NCBI GenBank assembly: GCA_018817385.1
Contig: JAHIUA010000064.1
Location: 1 to 49,302, forward strand
Direction: 5' to 3'
Source of the DNA: Pseudomonadota bacterium
GTDB lineage: Bacteria; Desulfobacterota; Desulfobulbia; Desulfobulbales; Desulfocapsaceae
DNA: 49,302 nucleotides
This document shows, in pieces, positions 7,992 to 16,567 of the stretch. Numbering within the stretch: the first letter of the stretch is position 1; each line of letters opens with the position of its first letter. Under the pieces are notes generated by a model, which was given only the letters and a program-made list of their open reading frames with translations, was not told the origin of the DNA and did no database searches. A program made the position numbers and the translations under genes.

Positions 7992-9641
7992 ATGAAAACC
8001 AGCCAGAAATTCACGTCCCTGAGCATAATTTCTCTCTTCCTCATAGCAATCTTTACCCCGCTCATAGGCTCAGTTATCGAGGAAGATACAACCATTTCCT
8101 ATACAGAAAAAAGGAAATTGGCTCAATTTCCGCCACCTCCTGCCAACAGACAGATGCTGGAGAACTACCCCCAGGAATTTGAACGCTATTTCAATGACCA
8201 GTTTGGCTTGAGAGAATTTTTTCTCAAATCCTTTTCCAAGGCCAAAATGTTCATTGGAGATACCGAGATCAGTGATGCCGGCAACAAGGTCCCCACAAAA
8301 AACACGGTGGAGGGGAAGGAAGGTTGGTTTTTCCTCAACCGTGTCTGGGATGGAGATCCCATATCAGACTACAGAAACATTTCCCTCTACAGTGAAGTCG
8401 ATCTCCTCCGGGCAACGCTGCTCTTTGCGGCCCGCAACGATTGGCTGAAAAAACATGGGATACGCTATCTGCTGTTTTTTGCCCCGAATAAACACACAAT
8501 ATATTCAGAATACATGCCTGACTATATTGTCAAACAGGGGAACATCTCCTCCATGGACCAACTTTATGACAGCCTGTCGCACCTTACCTCCGTGGAATTC
8601 GTCGATCTTCGCGATACACTCTTGGCCGGCAAGAAGGAGGCACATCTCTACTGGAAAGAACAAAAAGAAGAGGCTGCCCTCTACTACAAAACGGACAGTC
8701 ACTGGAATGCAGCGGGGGCAGATCTTGTCCAATATGAAATTGCCGGACGCATAGAAAAAATGTTTCCCGGCCTCATCACTCCCGCAAAAAGACCTTTGGA
8801 TGACTTTACCATGTCGCGTTTCACCGGGGATATCAGTCTTATTATGGGCCGTGATGATAATGCCGCCTACGGACCGAGCATCTTCACGGGTAGATGCAGC
8901 AAGACGACCCAAGAAGAGTTCAGGGAAAGACGCCATACAACCACCTGCGAGACAGGCAAACTGAACAGTCTGATTTTTCATGACTCCTTCTACCCGGCTC
9001 TCAAACCTTTTTTTGCTGATTACTTTGCCACAACAACATTCCTCTGGGAAAGCATGAGCCGACAAGCAGTCCTCGAACAATTGAAGAAAGGAAAGATAGA
9101 TCTTGTCATTGAGGAAAGGGCTGAACGATTTTTACCCTTTACCCCAAAGATTGGCTCCGAACGCTATGACTCTTTCTGGGCCCGCCATTTTCCTCTATGG
9201 GAAAAGCTGATCTTTTCCCTGGACGTGAAACAAGCGGTGAATAATGCCAAACGCTATAGAGGTCACAATGTACAGTTAGCAGAGGACAGCGACGGTTCCC
9301 TTGTCATCCGGGCAACAACGAATGAGCCGGGGCTATCCATAGACGACATTCCTTTTCAAAAAAACAAGCTCTATATGCTGCAGGTGGAAATGGAAAGTGA
9401 GAAAAACAGCCAACTGCGGATTTTCTATAGCAGCCTGGATCCTTCTATAGAATTTCCAAATGAGAAATATTCGGAAATCTACCCAATCAGGAAAGGATCA
9501 AATGTTTTTTACATCCCGCTGTTTTCGGCAAACCTGGGGAACAGATTGCGAGTTGATCCTGGCAAAAAAACCGGCCTCTACCATCTGAAAAAATTTGAAA
9601 TCAAAGAGGTGGACTCCTCTTCTCTCAAAGAGATCGAATAA
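7992..9641 (+). CDS. AlgJ/AlgX-like O-acetyltransferase with SGNH-type domain
   Basis: This 549-residue protein has an N-terminal signal anchor (SIISLFLIAIFTPLIG) and a periplasmic AlgX/AlgJ SGNH hydrolase-like domain. The catalytic set is visible: Asp235 and His237 in TDSHWNAAGA, and Ser332 in IFHDSFYP. The C-terminal ~130 residues look like a beta-sandwich (possible carbohydrate-binding module). I chose the ATG at 7992 with AGAGG upstream. The open frame runs back to 7869 inside the algI-like gene, but that extension lacks a signal. It probably receives acetyl groups from the AlgI-like partner and transfers them to a polysaccharide. Confidence 0.85.
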   Translation: MKTSQKFTSLSIISLFLIAIFTPLIGSVIEEDTTISYTEKRKLAQFPPPPANRQMLENYPQEFERYFNDQFGLREFFLKSFSKAKMFIGDTEISDAGNKVPTKNTVEGKEGWFFLNRVWDGDPISDYRNISLYSEVDLLRATLLFAARNDWLKKHGIRYLLFFAPNKHTIYSEYMPDYIVKQGNISSMDQLYDSLSHLTSVEFVDLRDTLLAGKKEAHLYWKEQKEEAALYYKTDSHWNAAGADLVQYEIAGRIEKMFPGLITPAKRPLDDFTMSRFTGDISLIMGRDDNAAYGPSIFTGRCSKTTQEEFRERRHTTTCETGKLNSLIFHDSFYPALKPFFADYFATTTFLWESMSRQAVLEQLKKGKIDLVIEERAERFLPFTPKIGSERYDSFWARHFPLWEKLIFSLDVKQAVNNAKRYRGHNVQLAEDSDGSLVIRATTNEPGLSIDDIPFQKNKLYMLQVEMESEKNSQLRIFYSSLDPSIEFPNEKYSEIYPIRKGSNVFYIPLFSANLGNRLRVDPGKKTGLYHLKKFEIKEVDSSSLKEIE

Positions 9642-9643
9642 GG

Positions 9644-9693
9644 CATAAAAAAAACCCAGCTGCTTGGTGAAGGTGCCTTCCCCCCTCAGGGGG
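9644..9693. terminator. Possible terminator region between convergent genes
   Basis: A short hairpin (CCCCC at 9681-9685, GGGGG at 9689-9693, loop TCA) lies between the AlgJ-like gene and the cytochrome b561 gene, which converge. Eight consecutive A on the + strand at 9647-9654 would give a U-tract for - strand transcripts, after a weak stem from ACC to GGT. The evidence is modest. Confidence 0.3.
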
Positions 9694-9736
9694 TACTGTA
9701 CTGAGTGCCGGCTTACCGTTCATCACCGCTTTTAGC

Positions 9737-10504
9737 TCAATCATCTTCGTCGTGTCTATCAGTATGTTCCTCATCATGACCATGCTCGGTGCGGTATTGG
9801 CGCTTTTCTTTGTCCCTTCCCTCTCCCAGTTTTAGTTCTGTTCCCAAGACCGGCAGTCGCATGGATTGCCTTTGCGGATCATAATGAGAAATCAGCCCCC
9901 CTGTCCATGTGGAGACAACAAGGACAAATATGATTGCGATGATGGGTCGTGATGATGAAATTGCATCCACTGAGTTTCCGTCTTTTTGGCCATGGAACAT
10001 GCTTGCCGTGATATTTTCTTTATGGCGAATCGTATGCAGGGCCACGCCGAGTATGTGAACAAAGATGACCCCCATCACGGTGTAGGCCAAAACCTCATGT
10101 ACTTCCTCAAAGGCCTTGCCCCCCTGCCCCATGATGATGCCCGAAACGGAAAGGCCAGCTATCATGATCAGCATGGCAAAAATCGCATATGCCGAGCCTG
10201 GGTTATGGCCAACATGGGGAGCACCAAGGCCTTGCAACACCTGGGTTACATATTTAAACACTGCCCTGGGACTGAACAAAAAAGAAGAGAAGCGAGCGTA
10301 CTTCGTTCCCCAAAAACCCCAGATCACACGCAGGACAACCATGCCCCCTAGAATCAAACCCACCAGGGCATGATACGGGAATAAAGGACTGTGCTCACCA
10401 AAACCAAGAGCCAGAAGAGCTGCAACAAGGAATCCGCAGACCAGGAGCCAATGAAAAATCCGGGTTGGAATATCCCAGATCAGGACTTTATTCTCAGTTT
10501 TCAT
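9737..10504 (-). CDS. Cytochrome b561-family di-heme membrane protein with histidine-rich tail
   Basis: The 255-residue membrane protein resembles the b-type subunit of Ni/Fe hydrogenases and other b561 proteins. It has IWDIPTRIFHWLL at the start (His18), a second helix with FPYHALVG (His45), and a third and fourth helix with EVHEVLAYT and FVHILGVALHTIRHK (His136, His150, His157) as likely heme ligands. The last ~20 residues are rich in His, Asp and Glu. I chose the ATG at 10504 because AAGGAG lies nine bases before it; an upstream start at 10561 lacks this. No hydrogenase or cytochrome c partner is adjacent, so its electron partner is unknown. Confidence 0.85.
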   Translation of the reverse strand: MKTENKVLIWDIPTRIFHWLLVCGFLVAALLALGFGEHSPLFPYHALVGLILGGMVVLRVIWGFWGTKYARFSSFLFSPRAVFKYVTQVLQGLGAPHVGHNPGSAYAIFAMLIMIAGLSVSGIIMGQGGKAFEEVHEVLAYTVMGVIFVHILGVALHTIRHKENITASMFHGQKDGNSVDAISSSRPIIAIIFVLVVSTWTGGLISHYDPQRQSMRLPVLGTELKLGEGRDKEKRQYRTEHGHDEEHTDRHDEDD

Positions 10505-10673
10505 AACATATTCTCCTTTGGGGAATTCTGTTATCTGGATAGGATCAACATCAGCAATCACCTGTCTGCCTTGACTCTGGCCACGAATTCAACAGCAACG
10601 GGAAAAGAGATTTAACGCCAACATGGAAAGCAGAGCAACGTCGGCGTGAATTGCATTGCTGGGCCAGCGTTAT

Positions 10674-11539
10674 TTATTTTTCTAGAAAGTCTTTCACAAA
10701 CTCAGGATAGAGTTTTTTTGCACATTCCGGGCAAATGCCATGACTAAATTTTACTTCTGAATGCTCGTGTATATATGTTTCTATGTTTCGATTTGATTCC
10801 AGTATCCCTGATCATCTCTGATGTTCTTACAGGATGCACAGATAGGCAGGAAACCGCTCAACAATTTCACTTTTTCCAGAGCATCTTGAAGTTCGCCAAT
10901 CAGGTGTTCCTTTTCGTTTTCTGCCTTCTTTCTGTCAGTAATATCGAGAATTACCCCTATTAAACCGCCAAGCGCTCCATCAGCTTTCTCGAAAGTCGCC
11001 TTGTGAAAGATCACTTGCCGCTTAACATCCTTTTGTTTACTTTTCACATCAGATTCATAATGTTGAACTCCAGGATTATTAATAAGCTCTAAATCTTTTT
11101 CCTGGTAAACTGCTGCAAGTTCCGGAGGTGCAAGATCATGCACCGACTTCCCTATTATCTCTTGCCGGTCCATACCCAAAAATTTTTCAAAACTTTTATT
11201 ACACCCCATATAACTAAATTCTGCATTCTTATAAAAGATTGGAATTGGAATTGTGTCCAAGAGTTGTTGTTGGAAGGAGACTACACCAAGTACCTTTTGT
11301 TCTGCTTTTTTCTGCCTTATGATCAGCCGCGAACAGATGAGACCAAAAACGGCAAAACATACCAGGATCAACACCCTGATATACAATTCATGTCTTGGAA
11401 TATCAGTAAGTAACAATTCTGCGAATATCCCTTCATAGAAAATGAAATAATCCAGCAGGGAATCTATAACCCAGACAAAAACACCGAGAAGAAGGGATAA
11501 GAGAAAAATTTTATTTTCAGTTTTCATTTCGTAGTGCAT
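10674..11539 (-). pseudogene. Membrane PAS-domain sensor, frameshifted near the C-terminus
   Basis: The open part (10781-11539, 252 residues) has two membrane helices, a PAS domain (residues about 85-205; DTIPIPIFYKNAEF, GVILDITDRKKAE) and a coiled linker. It ends SGFLPICASCKNIRDDQGYWNQIET. In this family the protein continues with a C-terminal module ending in a HGICPEC motif. That continuation is present in another frame down to a stop at 10674-10676 (YIHEHSEVKFSHGICPECAK). The break is explained by an 8-bp tandem duplication, AGAAACAT. The gene is therefore probably inactive or makes a shortened sensor without the second CxxC. The start is uncertain (11539 or 11527). Confidence 0.75.
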
Positions 11540-11744
11540 CTATCACGATAGGCTTCAACCTTATATCACAATCAGTGCTCCCCTTGAAACGTCAAGCCAG
11601 CAGACCTTCGGAACCGACTTGCAACGCCACCAATCCACCTTCCCGCCCAAAAGGGGGCCAAAGTGACAGGATGAACAGAAAAAGAAAAATTTTCAAATTC
11701 TTACAGATGGTCACCCCCTCCCTGCAGCTTTGATTGCCAGTGCC

Positions 11745-11783
11745 GCTAATCAGCCGCCCAAATTTTTGCGGCGGCTGATTAGC
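11745..11783. terminator. Perfect 14-bp hairpin downstream of mscL
   Basis: GCTAATCAGCCGCC (11745-11758) and GGCGGCTGATTAGC (11770-11783) form a perfect stem with an 11-base loop. It lies 28 bp beyond the mscL stop, where a terminator is expected. No clear T-tract follows on either strand, so it may be a factor-dependent terminator or an mRNA-stabilising hairpin. Confidence 0.55.
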
Positions 11784-11811
11784 ATTACTATACCGGCTTT
11801 TTCTAAAAAAA

Positions 11812-12216
11812 TTATTCCCGATTCTTGAGCAAATCACGTATTTCCATAAGTAATTGTTCTTGGGTCGAGAGTTTTGGCGGCGCTTCCGGTGCTTCTTCCT
11901 CTTTTCGTTTGAGGGAGTTTAGTCCTTTGATAACCATAAAAATTGCAGCGGCGATAATTGTGAAATCCACAGCGGTCTGCACAAACTTTCCATAGCTGAG
12001 TACGACAGCAGGCATATCTCCCGTGGCTTCTTTAAGAGTAATGGCCAAGTTGGAAAAATCGATGCCCCCAATAAGCACACCTATTGGGGGCATAATCACA
12101 TCGGCAACAAAAGAAGAGACGATTTTACCAAATGCGGCACCAATAACGATACCAACCGCCATATCGACAACATTCCCTTTGATGGCAAAGTCCTTGAACT
12201 CTTTCAGTATGCTCAT
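11812..12216 (-). CDS. mscL: Large-conductance mechanosensitive channel
   Basis: The 134-residue MscL opens on membrane tension to release solutes under hypo-osmotic shock. The N-terminal amphipathic helix and TM1 read [20 protein letters not shown] then [20 protein letters not shown]. The [16 protein letters not shown] loop and a second helix ([19 protein letters not shown]) follow, with a charged cytoplasmic tail. I chose the ATG at 12216, preceded by GGGAGACC. The frame runs 13 residues further upstream, but those residues are not MscL-like. Confidence 0.96.
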   Translation of the reverse strand: MSILKEFKDFAIKGNVVDMAVGIVIGAAFGKIVSSFVADVIMPPIGVLIGGIDFSNLAITLKEATGDMPAVVLSYGKFVQTAVDFTIIAAAIFMVIKGLNSLKRKEEEAPEAPPKLSTQEQLLMEIRDLLKNRE

Positions 12217-12255
12217 GACAGGTCTCCCTTGATAGAATGAATGAACTAGGTCCAA

Positions 12256-14649
12256 TCAACATCGAGCCAGCAATTTTTCAAGCTGACGGCGCATATCCGT
12301 TCGCTGAACTGGTTTTACCATGAAGGCATCGGGTCTGTTTTCTTGGTCTTCGGGGAAAGGAATCTCATCTTTTGAAAACCCACTGATTAACAAGACCGGA
12401 ACAGCAGGATCAATTTTCCTGATTTCCTTCATGGCTTCGACTCCATCAAGTTCAGGCATTAAAACATCCAAGACAACAGCACAAAAAGGAACATCCTGTC
12501 TACGAAAGGTATTGATGGCCTCCCGGCCATTTACCGCAGTATGTACCGTAAACCCAAGGTGTTCGATCATCATTTTAACCACAATCAGGACGACAGGTTC
12601 ATCATCAGCAAGGAGAATATGCCCCGATAAGGGCACCGCTTCATCCTTGACCGCAGCAAAAGAACCGACTTTTTCCTCCGCTAATAAAGAGAGGGATGGC
12701 AGCAGCACCCTGACAACCGTTCCCTTCTGCAGTCTGCTCTCAATCGTTATGGCACCGCGATGAGTCTGTATTATTCCGGCAGCCAAGGCCAGACCGAGCC
12801 CTCTGCCAACAAATCTGGTCGTATAAAAAGGTTCGAAAATTTGCTGCAGATCTTCAGGACTGACTCCATGCCCTGAATCTTTTATCTGACAGTATGCGTA
12901 GAAGCCATCTTTGAGATGACTCCCTTGGAAAAACAAGGGAAAAATGTCGGTTGTGAAATAATCAAGACCAAAGCTGATTTCTATTTTTCCCGAGCCATCA
13001 GCCAGGGACTCAACAGCATTCATAACGATGTTCTCTATCACCTCTTTTATCTGAAGGGGATCAATAGAGCAGTAAAGAGGTTGCTCTGGGGGAATGAATT
13101 CCAGGGAAAGTGACGGTTGAAAGTTATTTTTCAGGGCTGTGACACTTTCCAAGACAAGATCGGCAAGAGGCGTTTCTTCTACCTGCAACGGGTTCTGCCC
13201 TACATAGCTCAGCATCATGGTGCCGACCCGTGATGCCCCCTTGGCCGCCTGTAATGCAGTTGCGGCCATCCGGCACTCATCGGAGTCTCCAGGTAAGCTC
13301 AGGGTCATAAGCTCGAGATTGCCCTGTACCCCTGTCATGGCATTGTTAAAACGATGGGCAATGGCTCCAGCCATAGTTTTAAGACTGGCAAGTTTTTTCA
13401 GTTGCTCCTTCTGCCGACTTCTCTCTAACCTTCGCTCCTCCTCTGCTTTTTGTTCAGTAATGTCACGGATTATCTCCATTTTGGAAATGCTCCCGTCACG
13501 ATTGGAAATCGGCGTGGCCACTATTTCAAAAGTTCTGCCATCGGCCAGGGTTGGTTGATAGCGAACTTTTTTGCCCTGTTCGATCACATCAGTCAACTGA
13601 CATTGGGGACACGGGCCGGCCTGTCCCATAATGGTAGAGAAGCAACTGTTGCCATGGTGATCCCCCAACCAGCCGATGAGGGTCTTATTCATGACCCGCA
13701 ACCGATAATCTGCATCAATCACACACAGTCCCAGACCGATATCATCTATGGCTGTGATATAACGTTGCAGCTGTCCCTGACTTTGCAGCAGTGCCTTTTC
13801 CGCCAGCTTGCGCTCGCTGATCTCAGCACGCATCGTTTCATTGGCTATGGCAAGGTCTGACGTTCGTTCACGGATGATGTTGTCACGATTAAGGATCTGC
13901 TCCTGGTGCTCCTCCTCGACAGCCTCTGCTCGTTCCGTCAGGTTTTTTATCCAGGGCACCTTGCTCAAGGCGGCTTTACTGAGGCGGGTGAACAACCCTG
14001 GTTCTTGATATCGAAGCTCAAAATCCCAGATGGCTCTCCTCGAGTCATCCAGGTGCTCTGGACCAGGCTCGATACAGCGGAGATCGACACTGATGTCCGT
14101 CGCCCCTGCCATTCGGGCATAAGAGGCGAAACAGCCTGCATTCCACTGCATGGAAAATTCGTTGACAACAATTCCAGGATCATGGGTGATGCGGATATCC
14201 ACCACCCCCTTAGCAAGCTGCTGAACATGGTACTGTTTGGTTCGGTTATACTTGGCAGCCTCTCTGGAAACTCTGCGTGCCACCCCGTGGGTGCCCAAGA
14301 GAGGGATTCCCAAAGCCGTCTTGAGTACCGGCTGAGTTTTATAGAGAGTACTGCCTATCTTGTACCCCAGCCTGGGATCAGGAATATGCTCCTGAACCAA
14401 ATCATGGAGGGTCTTGACAAAGTGATGGGAAAACCAATATCGGGGGGTCTGCAGATGCGCAAGGCTGACCTGCTCGACCCTGCCGGTTTGCAGGTTTTCT
14501 ATATAACAAGGAAACATTTGAGCAATCCGGGAGACCAAACTCTGGAGATCAAGGCTCGGATAATACTCAGCCAAATATTGAAGGAGCCAATAGGTATTTA
14601 ATGCCGACACCTCCTTCGCCATCACCTTTCTGTCTTTGCTGTTTCCCAT
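12256..14649 (-). CDS. Hybrid sensor histidine kinase (unknown N-terminal sensor, PAS, HisKA-like, HATPase, receiver)
   Basis: The 797-residue cytoplasmic protein starts with a ~240-residue module that I cannot name with certainty. It has features reminiscent of heme-NO-binding-associated or V4R-like sensors (GYKIGSTLYKTQPVLKT, WNAGCFASYARMAGA). A coiled coil follows, then a PAS domain (about 295-410) holding a CPQC motif. The phospho-acceptor box AIAHRFNN has His432. The ATPase domain has NAVESLADG and GRGLGLALAAGI. A C-terminal receiver has Asp728 in VVLDVLMPELDG and the KPVQ lysine. No dedicated response regulator is adjacent. The start could also be the ATG at 14625. Confidence 0.88.
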   Translation of the reverse strand: MGNSKDRKVMAKEVSALNTYWLLQYLAEYYPSLDLQSLVSRIAQMFPCYIENLQTGRVEQVSLAHLQTPRYWFSHHFVKTLHDLVQEHIPDPRLGYKIGSTLYKTQPVLKTALGIPLLGTHGVARRVSREAAKYNRTKQYHVQQLAKGVVDIRITHDPGIVVNEFSMQWNAGCFASYARMAGATDISVDLRCIEPGPEHLDDSRRAIWDFELRYQEPGLFTRLSKAALSKVPWIKNLTERAEAVEEEHQEQILNRDNIIRERTSDLAIANETMRAEISERKLAEKALLQSQGQLQRYITAIDDIGLGLCVIDADYRLRVMNKTLIGWLGDHHGNSCFSTIMGQAGPCPQCQLTDVIEQGKKVRYQPTLADGRTFEIVATPISNRDGSISKMEIIRDITEQKAEEERRLERSRQKEQLKKLASLKTMAGAIAHRFNNAMTGVQGNLELMTLSLPGDSDECRMAATALQAAKGASRVGTMMLSYVGQNPLQVEETPLADLVLESVTALKNNFQPSLSLEFIPPEQPLYCSIDPLQIKEVIENIVMNAVESLADGSGKIEISFGLDYFTTDIFPLFFQGSHLKDGFYAYCQIKDSGHGVSPEDLQQIFEPFYTTRFVGRGLGLALAAGIIQTHRGAITIESRLQKGTVVRVLLPSLSLLAEEKVGSFAAVKDEAVPLSGHILLADDEPVVLIVVKMMIEHLGFTVHTAVNGREAINTFRRQDVPFCAVVLDVLMPELDGVEAMKEIRKIDPAVPVLLISGFSKDEIPFPEDQENRPDAFMVKPVQRTDMRRQLEKLLARC

Positions 14650-14705
14650 CTACGTTCTACTGGTAACACTTTATTTTTGAAGGTGGCCAAAGAGGAATCG
14701 TGTGA

Positions 14706-14856
14706 CCTGAAGGCTGTCCGGGAAAGTCCTTTTCCCTGAACCCTTCGTTATTGAAAACAATTATGTTTTAGCATCAAATAGAGGGCTACATTTATTTTTT
14801 TTAAAAAGTACCTCTATGTTCGACAAAAAATGCCTATTCTCGGACAAGCTCCCAGG
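14706..14856 (+). repeat. Degenerate inverted-repeat element, family 2
   Basis: About 151 bp starting CCTGAAGGCTGTCCGGGAAA. It ends in a sequence whose complement starts CCTGGGAGCTTGTCCGAGAA, so the two ends are imperfect inverted repeats. The left half resembles 18696-18755 and, in complement, 308-366. The interior is A/T-rich and non-coding. It is probably an old miniature element without its own transposase. Confidence 0.45.
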
Positions 14857-14859
14857 GCC

Positions 14860-14908
14860 CTTCACGAAGACCTGAACGGAAGAAGACGGAGTGCTGCTGA
14901 AGAGTTAC
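14860..14908 (-). repeat. Short dispersed repeat overlapping the end of the DUF4388 gene
   Basis: The - strand reads AACTCTTCAGCAGCACTCC and continues for about 45 bases. A diverged copy lies at 31217-31264 in the same orientation, roughly 75-80 percent alike by eye. The DUF4388 stop codon falls inside its first bases. The origin is unknown. Confidence 0.4.
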
Positions 14909-15486
14909 ATTTTGTTTTCCATTTGAATAATCCCCATAAGAATGAGATGATCGATCCGTTCTTCCAGGCGAATATCTTCACTGGAGGCACAATCACTGAC
15001 ACAGAAGACAAAAGATCCTTCTTTCCAGGAAAGAACCTCAAAAAAGATATCTTTCACCTGTTCTTTGAGGGTTTCTTCAAGATCATTGTGACGGAGAAAT
15101 CCCTTATCAATCAAGAATGTTCCAAATTTAGGTTTCTCACTCTGGGCTCTATATACCTGCAAACATTCTTGGAGATTTTCTGGCGTGATATATCCCTTCT
15201 CCAGAAGCCTCTCACCGATTTTAAAAGATTGAGATTTCAAGTAACCAAACGCCAATGTTCCTTTGTCTATCACAAAGATGGCTGCATTTTGCGCTGTATC
15301 GATACTTAATTCTCCAGAAAGACCGGCGTGACTCATCAATTGCATAACGTTTTCGATGGTGACAACCGAAAGATCACCCTGGAACGCATCACATTTTTTA
15401 TGAAGATGGATACCATCCTCGTGAGCAGAAAATTTATTTTCTGTTTTTTTTCTCCCCGAAATATAATTAACTATTTTTTTTAGCAT
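14905..15486 (-). CDS. DUF4388 domain-containing protein
   Basis: The 193-residue cytoplasmic protein has a basic N-terminal stretch. A DUF4388 (PATAN-like) domain follows, with the pattern FQGDLSVVTIENVMQLMSH, GLSGELSI and IFVIDKGTLAFGYL at about residues 35-85. The C-terminal part has FGTFLIDKGFLRHNDLEETL and VKDIFFEVLSWKEGSFVF. Such proteins occur with two-component and gliding or polarity systems, where they are thought to bridge signalling partners. The nearest signalling gene is the hybrid kinase downstream, separated by a repeat, so co-transcription is unproven. About 200 bp before it is A/T-rich and may hold the promoter. Confidence 0.8.
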   Translation of the reverse strand: MLKKIVNYISGRKKTENKFSAHEDGIHLHKKCDAFQGDLSVVTIENVMQLMSHAGLSGELSIDTAQNAAIFVIDKGTLAFGYLKSQSFKIGERLLEKGYITPENLQECLQVYRAQSEKPKFGTFLIDKGFLRHNDLEETLKEQVKDIFFEVLSWKEGSFVFCVSDCASSEDIRLEERIDHLILMGIIQMENKM

Positions 15487-15690
15487 AAAAACCGCTGCGC
15501 TATCCCTGTGCAGTTAATATTAAACTACGATATTTAATTATCCTGTAGTGAATCTTCTTCTTTGTTCAAAAAATGAATGCCCATTCATCGAAACACATAT
15601 TTAATTTTTTTTAAATAGGTAACAATACCTACTTATTAACCCATAGCACAAAAACATTCGAGCCAAGAACGAGGAGAAAGGGAAAAAAGG

Positions 15691-16548
15691 TTATATTTTC
15701 TTGCTCTCAATCAAGGCTTCAAGTTTTTCCCATTGCACTCTCCGATCGATGAGCGGCTGTTTATTGTTTTTGTAGACCGGGAGGTTCTCTTCAAAACTAG
15801 CTTTGGCCGGACTCTTGTAAATCACCCCTAAGGGCCAGGGTTCTGCCTCGACAGCCTTTTTAAAGGCCTCATTCCTATCCTGGGGATCGTAGTCATCACC
15901 AACAATATAGGTATGCTCCTGGTACCATTGCCGTGTATTGACCTTGTTAAAAGAGACGCAGGGCGTAAAGGTATCCACCAGAGCAAACCCCTTGTGCTGG
16001 ATAGCCTGAGCAAATAGTTTCTGGGTCAGCGCCAGGTCATGAATGGAGGTGCGGGCCACAAATGAGGCGTTCAGCGCCACCGCCACCGCCAAGGGATTAA
16101 AAGGCTCTTCAAAAACACCGTCGACCTGCAGGGGGGTGACAAACCCTAGTTGACTGGTGGGAGAGGCCTGGCCTTTGGTTAAGCCGTAAACCATATTATT
16201 ATGCACGATTACGGTAAGATCAGGATTGCGGCGGATGGCATGGATGAAATGGTTGCCACCTTCACCGTACATGTCGCCGTCCCCGCTGGTAACAATAACC
16301 TTCAATTCAGGATTAACCGCCTTGATTGCCGTGGCCGGGGGAAGAGCCCGTCCATGCAGGCCATTGAAAAAATTGGCTTTAATATAGTGTGGCGTTTTGG
16401 CCGCCTGGCCAATGCCGGATACCAGAACCAGATCCTGGGGCCGTATTTTTAAGTCAACAAGAGTGCGTTTCAGAACATTCAGGATACCAAAGTTACCACA
16501 ACCTGGGCACCAGGCAATATCGATTTTCTCCATGTCGAAATGCATCAT
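15691..16548 (-). CDS. 2-oxoacid:ferredoxin oxidoreductase, beta (thiamine pyrophosphate) subunit
   Basis: The 285-residue beta subunit binds thiamine pyrophosphate and, through cysteines, a 4Fe-4S cluster. CPGCG with Cys14 and Cys17 lies near the N-terminus. The TPP motif runs [10 protein letters not shown] to VVHNN-like residues ([15 protein letters not shown]). I chose the ATG at 16548 with GGAG seven bases upstream. The open frame reaches back into the alpha gene without homology. The stop of the alpha gene is 19 bp upstream, so both are one operon. The pair is of the KorAB type; substrate (2-oxoglutarate, pyruvate or branched-chain 2-oxoacids) cannot be read from the sequence. Confidence 0.9.
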   Translation of the reverse strand: MMHFDMEKIDIAWCPGCGNFGILNVLKRTLVDLKIRPQDLVLVSGIGQAAKTPHYIKANFFNGLHGRALPPATAIKAVNPELKVIVTSGDGDMYGEGGNHFIHAIRRNPDLTVIVHNNMVYGLTKGQASPTSQLGFVTPLQVDGVFEEPFNPLAVAVALNASFVARTSIHDLALTQKLFAQAIQHKGFALVDTFTPCVSFNKVNTRQWYQEHTYIVGDDYDPQDRNEAFKKAVEAEPWPLGVIYKSPAKASFEENLPVYKNNKQPLIDRRVQWEKLEALIESKKI

Positions 16549-16567
16549 TCTTTCTCCTTCCCCATCA

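Noticed and set aside
11592-11837. 81-residue frame after mscL
   Set aside because: It overlaps the mscL end and spans the 14-bp hairpin; composition and lack of a ribosome site argue against a gene.
15616-15631. Short palindrome TAGGTA/TACCTA before the DUF4388 gene
   Set aside because: Six-base arms in A/T-rich sequence are expected by chance; nothing else supports an operator.
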